This document shows, one piece after another, positions 24,501 to 36,500 of a stretch of 64,000 nucleotides of DNA. The notes beneath the pieces are model-generated. The model was given only the letters and a program-made list of their open reading frames with translations. It was not told where the DNA came from and did not search any database. The stretch comes from Euborellia annulipes. Taxonomy: Eukaryota > Arthropoda > Insecta > Dermaptera > Anisolabididae. The stretch is from positions 124,001 through 188,000 of the forward strand of contig JAKCPI010026206.1 of assembly GCA_023213315.1 (NCBI GenBank). The letters are read 5' to 3'. The position numbers and the translations under genes are program-made. The first letter of the stretch is position 1; each line of letters starts with the position of its first letter.

Positions 24501-27500
24501 AAAGACAGAGAAAGCGATTTCTTGGTTGCGGTATTTGTTCTATTAATTTGAAATGGATTATGCTATATTTTTATTTTACTCTTTTTTTTAGGTGTTCTTT
24601 ATAGTGGCCTTGTAGGTCACCCTGACCGGAAAGAATACGCAGTAATCGGCTATCCAGTACTTAGAGCCAGATATATAATACATACTTTTCCTGGGGCAGT
24701 CGCTTGCGATCGAGTCACCTATCAAAATTCCAGACTACCTCATAGACGCTTCGAGAAAAAAATTATAAGTGTTAATCACGGAATTAAAATTTCTGGAATT
24801 TATTATATCTATAAGGAACAGCAAGAGTATGAGTAAGTAAATTAATTTTGTTTTGAATATACTGCAGACGAAATTTGAATAGGTTTTGACCAAAGTATAT
24901 AAACAAATATCTATACACTTATTTTAAAAATAGTATAGTAAAAATGATAATGCTTTTTAACTTTGCCCATCAACCGTAGGTTAGACAGGTAAAGTTAATG
25001 TAATCGTAAAATAAATCGAAATTTTTCTGAAGCTGTCAAAATGCGTTTCGAGGTCCCCTGAAGCCATTTAAGTAGTTTTTGGAATGATGTCTGTGTGTGT
25101 GTGGGGTGTGTATGTCGGTGGTAATATTTTTCGTCAACGAAAACTCAAAAACTATTTGTTCAATTGTTTTGAAATTTTGCACCCATAAACTGGGGGTAGA
25201 GGCCAAGAAATGAAAAGCTTTTGGTAAACATCGGACCATTAGGGGAGGCTCTAGGGGGGGGGGGGGACAAAAAATTCTTTCTTACATAACCTATAATTTT
25301 TTTTATATATTCAGAAACTAGACTTCCTCCCGAGTAAAATGATATATAACATGTATAACATCGGACCATCAGGGGGGGGGGGGGCAATATTTTTTCTTGA
25401 ATAGTGGGTGGGCAAAGTTGTGCGCTCGGCTTAGTCCGACCCTTTATTTTATAACGAGTAGGCTTGAGTTTCAATTAAAGAAAACCAACATAAAATCGAG
25501 AAAAAAAGAGATGGAGACTGTTAAATCTATAAGACGATATGAGAGTACCATTGTCATTTTTACAACCAAATAAATATAAATGAAATTATCGAAAAACAGC
25601 TGGCCCAAATTTCGCATTCAAATTATTCTTATTATTAACTTGTAATTAATCCCTTAATAAACAGACTGTAGTTTTTGTAGTACATATTATTATATTTTAC
25701 AATCAAAATTATTTTCATAAACTATTTTACACAGTGTATTATAGATAAGTAAACAACTTTTAAACTTATCTCTTTCTTTGTGTGCCGCCAAATTTTGAAA
25801 TCGTTAAAAGTGTGCTGCGCCAAAAAAAAAAGGTTGAGAATCACTGATGAAGGATATATTTTATTGTTATTTTTCAGAGAAACTTTCCTCGAGGATGATC
25901 GCCCACATCTATTTGATAGGCAAGATGAAATGAACGAGTTTAAAGTATTAATTGAAAGATTTTCTAAAGTTGGAATGATTCTCTATGGAGAAGAGGGAAG
26001 TGGAAAATCCCGTTTAATGGAAGAATTTATGAAGACTTTGGAGGAGAAAAACAAAACTACTATAATGATGAATATTCAAAGTTCGATCATCACTGCGCCT
26101 TATAGGGCAATCAGATTTATTTTTGATAAGGTAAAAAGTGTATTGAGAGTTATTCAAATGAGAACCTTAAAACAAAAAAATCGAAAAGTTGTAAGATTTT
26201 GTTATTAATGTAAAAATTGATGTCGAGTTTTTGATGGACGTTTTGAGGTCCTCTGAGTCCAAAAAAGTGGTTTTCGCAACATGGTCTATCTGTGTCTGTG
26301 TTTATATTTAAGTTAGGCACCCCACCCCCTCCACCCCCGGCACGTCTCACGAAAGCTTTTGAACAAAATCAGCCAAATAGTACTAGTACTTTACTGCTGT
26401 AATTACCTTCGGTAATCGAAAATTGTGTTCTGTGCGACCAGCAAAGTAAGATGATTATGGTGCGTTCTTAAGTATTAAAAGTGATGTTGTAAGTTCAAAT
26501 GCAATGGAAGTGGTAAAAACCGCAGGAGCGCGATTGGCAACCAATTCTTAAAGTATCCATAAGCGTCATTGAGATAACTTCGGAAGATTTTTCTGTATTA
26601 AGGTTTTTATTTGGATTTCATTCACAAAATAAATAAAGAAATTTAATTTGATTTTCTAGATTATTCAGCTTGACCAATCACTAGACTCAAGACGAGAGAT
26701 CTGTTTAGCGAAATTGATTAATAGTAATTATGTTCAGATTGAGGATTTATGCTATCTGAATAATATGCTCGATGTTCATTTTCCTGAAAGTCTACAATTT
26801 CAATTTGATGTTCCCAGAAAAAGATTAATCAAGTGCTGGTCTGTGTTCAGAGGGCTCATCAAATCCTTGGTATGCATTTGAATTACATTGGTAAATTCAA
26901 AAATTATATATCAATATTTTTAGGAACCTAAGAATTTAGCAATCCTTATTGATAACGGAGAATTTATTGATATTGATTCGTGGAATTTTATCAGCGAAAT
27001 GACAAACCATAACAATATAATTGTGGTGATAGCAATTAATTCATATGAAGATCCTTACGAATCTCCATCCTTTCGCGATATTAAAACAGCGCTTGCTAAA
27101 ATGACTCGACATCCCATCTCTAAATTGGATTCCTGTTGGCTGGCCCCTCTGGCTTGTCAAATTTTGGGAGTGCAAGCCATCGATCGACACCTCGAAAGGT
27201 AACTAAAAAAAACTTATACTCTAAAATTATTAGGCTTATTTTCACAAAGAACTATTGTGTATTGTTGCAATATTTCATTTGTTATTATTTTGAATACACT
27301 TGTAATTATAAATTCTAAAATTTAATTTGAAGGATTCTTATGAGCAATTCGGATGGAAATCCAAAATGGTGTGAAACGTTCCTGATCAGTCAAGTAAGAT
27401 CCAATGGAATTCGATTAAAAAATATTCCTCGGAATCAACTCAATCCGGTCAAATATGTCTCGGAATCAATGTTTAAAGGTCTTTTAGCGCCATCGAGAGA

Positions 27501-30500
27501 TAAGGTATCTATCGTTTGAGTATTAAAGAACAAAAAGCTGATTAAAAAAGAAAATGGATATCATAAGAATAGGCATAGGAAGAGGCAAGAAGAGAAAAAA
27601 TAAGTACTAGAGTGGGCCTATTCGGTTTCGTGAAATTTTCGAGGCAACCCAAAATAGCTAGTTACAAATATTTGCCAGTAGTTGATAGGAAAAAATCGAA
27701 AAATCTGGTGGGAACTAACAGTATATCTCACAACTTTTTGTTACCTGCTTAGGCAAGAGAACAATAAGTAATGTGCTGCATTTGCATGTGCTCTATTTGT
27801 ACTTAAGAATTTAAAATTGATATAAAGAATAAATTAAAAAATGAAAATTATGAATTGAATGGGGTGAAAGTTTTCACAGTCCAGCCATGGGCGAACCCAG
27901 CGAGGGGAGGGGGGCCGCTGCCCCCCCTAGAAGCAACAAAAAAAAAAATTAAATGTTTATAAAGTGATGAAACGAAACAAAATTGGTGGTTGGCGACGGG
28001 GAATGATTCTTTTTGTTAGGACTCGAGGGTTTTTAGGCCTTTAATTCAAAGGCTTTACCCCTCTATATAAAAAATAGCTATGTCACAATCTGGACGACCA
28101 TGATCTGCCCCCCCTGGACGACCATGATCTGACCATGCCCCCCCCTAGATTTGATCCTGGGTACGCCCATGAGTCTAGCACTGATGAGGTGATCGGTTAG
28201 CCAAGGCGATTCGTCCCATTCACTTTAAAATTAAAAAAAAAAAATTCCAAAAATCAGAATAGAATCACACAATAATTATGCAAATTTACATCAGCCACAT
28301 GTTGTTAAAGATTTAGATTCAAATATCATTCTAGCATATATTAATAGGTGAATAGGAAAATCTGAATCTCTAGATAGAGTAGTTTTAGGTTTTATTCATA
28401 ACAATTATTCTGCCAGGAAAAATATTCGAAAAGTGTCGCTAAGTCATTCTCTAATGGAAGTCAAATTAAAAATGATTAAGTCCTTCAATCGGCCTTTACA
28501 ATTATTTTCTTTATTTAGCCAAAATTATCTGAATATGTTAAAGTGGCAGTCCTGGTTAAGAAAATTAACATCATACCAAGACTATTAACCAAGAAATTGG
28601 AAAGTAAGTTTAATTTTTCTCTTTAATACTATTGTGGGTTCAAACTCGATTTCTCTGCTATTTTTATAAAGTCTCACCTCTTCAAATTTTCAGATATTTT
28701 TTTGATAATTTTCGAAGAAATGGATGTTTACGAACAACAATTGCTAAAATGCTCTTCAGCAATAGGATTTTTTTTTACTCGAGCTCTACTTGTACTGATA
28801 ATGTTTCAAGAAAATGCTTTGCAAACAGCTAAAGGTAATGTGGACTATCGAAAAAGAGGGATTCTCTTTAATAAAATTATCCATTTTTTTATATTTCAGC
28901 AATTATGCATCTTTTTGAGGTTCATATATTATGTTGCGGATCAGTTCATTCGGAGAAGGTTATATTCACTATGCTCACTGAATTAAGGAAAAAGAAAAAA
29001 CCCAGGAGCACTTTAATTCCAAAATGCCATTGTGATATTATTAGGCCAAAAGGTTTTTGTTATCCAAGCACCTAACTAGATTACTTTTTAATTAAACTTG
29101 TATTTCAGATGATCCCGAATTTGAAAAATTTCCCAAATATGCTTTTTGCAAAGTGATGAAATTCACAACAATGGCTTTTCAGAAGGCAGCCTACGAACTT
29201 TTGAATGAGGAACAAAAGCTATTCATTCACGAAAAGATTGCGAAAACACTAATCCTTAATGAGCCAGTCTGCTATTTTTGTAAAAAACAAAGTGAAGAAG
29301 CGGCGCGTAGACTTTCCCTTCTGCCGCCAAATACTTTGCACGAAGTAGGTATTTATTAAAATAATAAAAAGTGAGTTTGTAACCAAATTTGTTGCCAAAT
29401 TGGGCCAGGAAGAAATGGATAAAGTTTGCAAAATTTGGAGAAAAAAAATTCTTCTTTGGGATTCGTAATATCTTAGTAATAAACACATTACTTATACAGT
29501 GTTCAATAATTTTCATTTTTTTGAACTGTTTATTGTTGTTTACAGTTGTTGAGTACAAATCAATTAATGAAAAAATATAGCCAAATTATTAAAAGAAAGC
29601 TAAATATAGATTCAATTACACCTGCCAGTATCAGTACAAATTATAAACCGATTGATGAAGAGTTACTGGGTTAGTGAAAAAAATAAGAAAAATTTGTGTT
29701 CTTACGGAATTCATAAACAGGGGAAAGAAGAATAGCTGGTAATTATATAATTTATTAAAGCCCACAAGGCTGGTCCAAGACCGAAACGTTATCCTAGCTG
29801 CTTTTCTTTCTCCTGTTTATTACCTCTTCATCCAGCTATAAATTCACATCTCTTAATTCATAAACAATTATTTATACAGATTTTTTTGGAATGAGCGAAG
29901 AACAGAAGAAAGAACAACATAAAATGAAAAGAATGAAATGGGGTTTCGATCTTGAGGATTATATCCGCGAAGAAATCGGCAAGGCCTATCATATGGACAA
30001 AATGACATTTAGCGAGTGTGAGTGTATCTACTTACAAGCTTCTACTTTCGAGGCCATCTATTATCATTACAAGTCAGCAGGTGATTAAAAACAACTTTCA
30101 ATAAGAATAATGAATATATATAATATCAAAGATGTTAAATTTTACAAATTCAGTATGTTACAAATATTTAATGCGTCATGATGACTTAGGGTCTGGGGAG
30201 AATAATATTCTTCAGTTTTTGGGTTTTTAAGAACTCAGCGCTAGGAAGACCTAATTAAACATAGCTTTTCACTCAGATGGAATTCTTTAATTATATATCA
30301 AATAGATGGTATCTAAGACATCTTCCAAGCAGCGGGGTAACTAGCCTTTAGGGGGCGGGGGGGGGGGGGGGGCAAAGCTCAACTGGGGCGTCGTTTTTCG
30401 TTCGAGCTTTTTTTTAGTAGGCTATACGAATCTCATTTGACCTTTTTTTTAGTATTCGAATCTCGTTCGAGCATTTTTTTTTTTGTAATTTTCCTCCGGA

Positions 30501-33500
30501 TTTGTGATATAAAATGAATTTATTGTGAAATTTCAAAAAAAAAGCCGAAGATTATGGGAAAAAGCTGGAGATATCGGGAAAAAAAGCCGGAGATTTGGGT
30601 AAAGCCGGAAAGCCGGATGCGCTAAGGCGCTTATGTCGGTATCGACCATGGGCGTAACTAGAGAATTTGGCTGGATGGGTCATGAGACCAGCCATCCTCG
30701 CTGGGGGGGGGGGGCATGGGACCCGTTATCTTCCGGTGGGCCTGAAAAGCCCCATATTTTCTTAATTTTTCTTGGGGCAAAGAGCTTTCTGGGGGGGGGG
30801 GACACGAACCTTCTGGGGGGGGGGGGCCCCGGCACCCTCCTGGTTAAGCCCGTGGTATCGAGGGGCGAGCGACCCCCTTCGCCCCCACCTGGATACGCCA
30901 CTGCTTCCAAGTCGCCCCTCTATCAGATGGCAACTTTGACACCTGGACTTTGTTAGGCTATGTCATAAAGAACTAGCAAAAAGAACAACTTTTTTTTCGG
31001 TCACCATCCTCTTAACGTTGGCAACCCTTCATTTATTTAGCATCCTTGATTAAAGGGTACCCTAAAATGGGATATCTTCCTTATGGGATTAGAAATTAAT
31101 ACATAATATGAGGAATTAATCAAATTATCTATTAAAAAGGGTAAAAATTTCCGGGATAAGTGATGTATTATAATAAATTTTTGCTTTTTAGATAAGCCCG
31201 GAAATTCAATTTATTATTTGTTGGAGAGCACTAAACGATACATACGTGTCCAAAATTTGTCAAGAGCAACGAATCAACTCAAAATGGCAGCTCAAATAAT
31301 TAAGGTTTGTGGCTCGATTTTGTTTTAAATAAATTTTTTATTATTTTGTATTTTTTTTTTTTCAGGCTTTAAACCCAAATGAAAAGAAATTTTATTCTGG
31401 AGTTTATAATATGCTCCTGGGTTGGTATTTAGCGCATTTTAATTATTAACACTAATTTTGATTAGTGATTTTTTTCAGGGATGATCAACACCCAAGAATG
31501 GCATCTGCAACTGGCTCTTAACAAATTTCTCAGGGCTAATACTTTTTTTAAATGCAAATTTTCTACAAATACTCCCATATCGGCTGTATTTAATCAATTT
31601 TATAGACTAGTTCTGATTTGTACACCGTCTAATGGAAAATATAAGAAAAAAAGTAAGAAGAAAGCTCGGTGGGGTATCGAAGCCGCCAATAATCTCAATC
31701 AATTATATGGCGTATTAATGGTGAGCCTAATATATTCCGATTGAGAAATTATGATCTTATCCTTATTGATATAAATTTATTCTTTGTAAATTCCTCCCAT
31801 ATTCTGGCATCGGCTCATATAAATTTGGTTGTTTTTTCCTTTTTAGAAATTAGGGTTATCTACCCTAGCTCTAAAGGCGGCTCTTCTGGGAATGATTTAT
31901 GCGGTGGTCAGTAATGCCCCGATGGAAACGCATTGTCTGTCAATGGCGAATATTATCGAAGTGGCTACCTACGCAACCGGTATAGGTAGCGGATTTGTAC
32001 GCATCATCCAACGAAGGGTATTCCGTACAAATGCTATTTCTATTGACCAGGCTAATTCCGTAGAACCTCTTATCGCCTTGGGGAAGTTGTATTCTTCTAT
32101 GTTTATAGAGAAGTATATTAATTCTATAAAAATAATATTTATAATATTACAATAGAAATAACAGTGACGCGACCAGGAAGATCCCTAAAGAGCATAAAAA
32201 AATAAAATAGTTGATTTATGAATTTTAATCAAAATCGTTGGAGCGAATTTTGAGAAAATTAAAAAAAAATGGTATGTTAGCGAGGAGAATAGCTGAATCA
32301 ATATGTAGTAGAAAATAAAAGGCCAAGCAGCATGTTTATTTCTTTATTTAAGAACCCACAGCGACGTTTCGGTCGACTATGCGACCATCTTCATGGCTAG
32401 AGTTCAGTCAACAGAAAAACCTCTCAAGTTCTTTAACAGATATTTCATAAAATTCATATTGACTTTGGCCCTGAATGCATTATATATGATAGATTGTAAT
32501 GTATTTTATGAAATATCTGTCAAAGAACTAGACAGACAGACAAATTTGCGGGACCCACTTTTTTGGATTCAGGGGGCTTCAAAACGTGTATATCCATCAA
32601 AATCTAACATCGAATTTTTGACATGATCGAAATATTTTATATATATTTCATATATATGGTACGAGAAAGTAAAAATGTTAGGATTTCTTTTAAATATTAT
32701 TAACGATCAAACAAACAAAAAAAAACATGAGAATCCTGCTTAATGCCTAACAGAAAAAAAGGCCCTTAAAAAAAATCATAACCCATCCCCCAGAGGCAAA
32801 TTCTGGTTGCGCCATTAGAAATAATAAATAATATATGGACCGTTTATTTTGAAAGTGGTGCAAGTTTTGTTTTTTTTTCGAGAAAATTAAAGATTAGCAT
32901 ACTAGTCCATGGGCGTACCCAGCGGGGGGCAGGGGGCAGCTGCCCCCCCTAGAAGCAATAAAAAAAAAATTAAATGTTTATAAAGTGGTGAAACGTAACA
33001 AAATTGGTGGATGGCGACCGGGAATGATGTTTTTTGTTAGGACTCGAGGATTTTTAGGCCTTTAATTCGAAGACTTTTCCCCTCTATATAAAAAATAGCT
33101 ATGTCACAATCTGGACGACCATGATCTGCCCCCCCCCCTGGACGACCATGAACTGACCATGCCCCCCCCCTAGATTTGATCCTGGGTACGCCCCATGATA
33201 CGCCCATGTACTAGACAATTCAAAAATATAAATAAATACTGTTGTCGCTAAACCCGACAGCATTGGGCTTGTGTCTAGATAGGGGGTTCCGCCCCTTTAG
33301 TCGCTGGATGACTTGTTTCAAATTTGGTCAAGCTTTATTAGATAACGGCAGTACCGGTTTATTAACAATTTAATTAAATTGTAATGGATTTTTTTCAAAC
33401 TTTTTTTTATAAAGCCCACTCGTGTCGATTACGGCTCAGTTTGTTTATTATTTTTTACGTAACCAGATGAAATGAAACAGGAGAATCAAGGGGGAGAACG

Positions 33501-36500
33501 ATTCAGTTATTTTAGATTAAAAAAAACTGCTCTTTACATTTGCTTGTTCCTTCTCCTTCGATTTCATGTACATTGAAAGTCAATATTAAAGCACCTTCAC
33601 CTTCATATGATTATTTCATTGTTTTCTTGAAGAAAATATGAAAAAGGAAACTTATGTGGTTCAAATGAGGGATTCTAATGATTCTTTTATAAAAACAATT
33701 AAATAATCACATGAGAAAACCCATGGGAATGATTGATAGTGTCTCTCTATCCGTGGGGGTACCGCTGCGATTTGCCTGAGTTCAGTATAAATACCTTCAT
33801 TCTTTTTAAATAAAATTACTAATTTAAAAACTTGTAATCTAGTTTTTTAAATAAATCTATTAATTTTCGAAAATTCAAATAATCAATTGTTTTTGAGTTT
33901 TTAGATTAGTAAATGGTAAAATCGTTGAGGCAATAATGTTAGCAAGTTTTACTCTCCGAATTGGAAGACGAACACCCAGAAATACGGCAATTCTTTATGT
34001 CCTTCCACTAATGACACAAACATTGGTAAATTTTTTATCATCTTTAATAGTAGTTCTAGTAGGACAAGTTATCTGGTGTAGGGTGTCGGCTTCTAAAAAG
34101 ATGCCTGTTCAAATCCTGGGCGTGCGGGATTTTTCATTAAATAAAAATATTTATTTAATGTAAACAAATCCTCAAGCAGGCACTGGATTGGAATATTGGA
34201 TCTCACCACAAGAGCCCCCAGGCAACTCTACGAGTGATTCTAGTGCAGGGGACGTAAAGAAGGTTCCCTCTCAGTGATGCATTCTTCGAAAAGAGTAGGC
34301 TACACACCAGTGCTGAGGGAATCCCACTGTAAACTAGGCATAGAAGAGGTTGGATAAAAGGAACCAGAAAAAAGGATTAGTTCACTAGCTAGAAACGAAC
34401 GAACGAGTTAGAGATAGAAAATGATGTAACTTCACGGGGTGCCGGTAGATGGCTACGGTCAAAGGCCGGTTTGATTTGAGGTGGGTGTCTTCGTGCACGG
34501 AAGCAGTTTATTCCCTGACGGAAGCATCTCGGGTAAATAAAAGAGGATCCCGATAGGAATTTCAAATAATAATAATCTAACCATTTTGGAATACTTTAAC
34601 TTCTTTTAAGGTTACGGAAAGTGAAACAATAAATCCCACCTTTATTTAATTATAAATTAAATCAGTTTTTGAAAGCTGGCCAAATGGACACTTGTCTAAG
34701 GCCATTCAAAATGATAATGAATGAATAAATCAGTTTTGGCTTGTATTTTCAAATTTCTCGAGTTGGGATGAAATATTATTTTCACAGATGATAAACGGAA
34801 GACTAGAGGAGAGTGTGAGTGCAATGAAGCAATTAAGTGAATACTATTCTGAATATGAGAACGCAAGCCTGACAGCCAATGTTTGGTTCCATGCACTTTG
34901 TCTCGATTTGATACTAGATGTGGGCTTTCAATTGATTCATATCCGTGAAATACTTCAATTCGCAGTCAACACCTATGAGGAACTCAAAACAATCGCAATC
35001 CTTGAAGGTGATTCGAAAGATCGACTTTTTGTTAATATTTGGCTTTACTATATAAGAAGGTAAAATTGGAAAAATTTCAACATTTTGAGAATCGAGTATT
35101 TATTTATTTATTTTTTTTTTTTTAGGGGAAATTGGATTCAAGCAAAGAAATGGTGTCCGAAAAGAGATCCTAGCAGTTATACAGGAACTTTTTCTAATTT
35201 ATTAACATTCACTAAATATTTAGAAGGAACTATAATTAAAGTTATGTCCATGTCATTTGCTGATTCACAGGATGTGAAAGCAACTGAAATGCAAAAAATG
35301 CGAAAACTAGTTAAAATGATTAATAAACAGACAAAATTATTTATTGTACTCCGTCCAAGGTAGTAAAAAAAATTTTATATAAAAATAATCAGAAATTATT
35401 GAAAAGGTGTTAATTGTTGAGGGTTAAGTAGGTTATCTTGTCTTGTCTTTGAGAAATTTAGCATTAAATTAATAATAATTTAATAATAAACAGTACTTAC
35501 TTAGAAACTTTTGGATGTATTTTAACGCCCTTGGTGTATGAAATGGATTAAAACTAAATATTTCACTCTTTACACGACATTAGAACGGAATTCAACACAA
35601 GCTCACATTTTGCTTCTCCGCCATTGTTGTTACGTCATCAACAACATGAGATTTAAATTTAAGAACAATGCATGACCAATGCAAAAGGCCTAAAAAATCT
35701 CTTATTTTTATTTTATTTTAGATATAAAGTTTTTTAAAGTGAAAATTGAATTATAATTTGCTCAATTATTATAAATCGAAGACACTAATTAAATATTAAT
35801 TGCAGATATTTGTTTTTATGGGCCTATTTAAAATTATTAATGAACAAAATGACGAAACTACATCGAATTATTAATAAAGCTCTCAAATTATGTAACCAAA
35901 TGGGAAATTTAAAGGAATACAATTGGATCCGACATAATTACTTAGTAAATATCATATATATAAATAATATATGCCATCATTTTTTTTTTAATTGATAGAA
36001 GAATATTGCAAAATATATAGAGGAAAGTACCCAAATACGGACCCCTGCCCTAATGTGGACCCCCATGGTTATTGTCTCTGATTAGTGCTGAAACTTAGCG
36101 AAAGACAGTGTAAATACTAGTGCAAGATTCCACCACAAAGTAGAAGAGCCCTAACGTCACCTCCTCTAGTTGTTTACTTGACAGTTAGTCTTTACGTGTT
36201 TTGGCAAAATTAAAAGTTTTTGTGAGTGCTCAGTTTTTTTTAATTGGACGAGATAAGGGACAGGCAAGCCTTCCAATCCCACGCCACGTTGGTTGTTCTC
36301 GTCACAATCAGCCGCGGAAATGGACTAATATATATATATATACAACTGTATAATAAACAGTGAATTAATATATCTATATATTAACGTTTTTTTGACTATT
36401 ATTGGATTAGCAACAATTTTGGAGTTTAGGCTTTCACAGTTGATAGTAAAAGAATTAGATTTTCGGTTTAACAGTGCAATGGCGTAGCGAAGGGGGGGGG

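Noticed and set aside
29755..29810. Possible hammerhead (ggtccaagaccgaaacgtt)
   Set aside because: Helix II and GAAACG are present, but the CTGANGA part of the core is missing; probably a decayed arm.
30633..30956. 107-codon ORF rich in Gly and Pro
   Set aside because: It spans two nested hAT elements and their G-runs.
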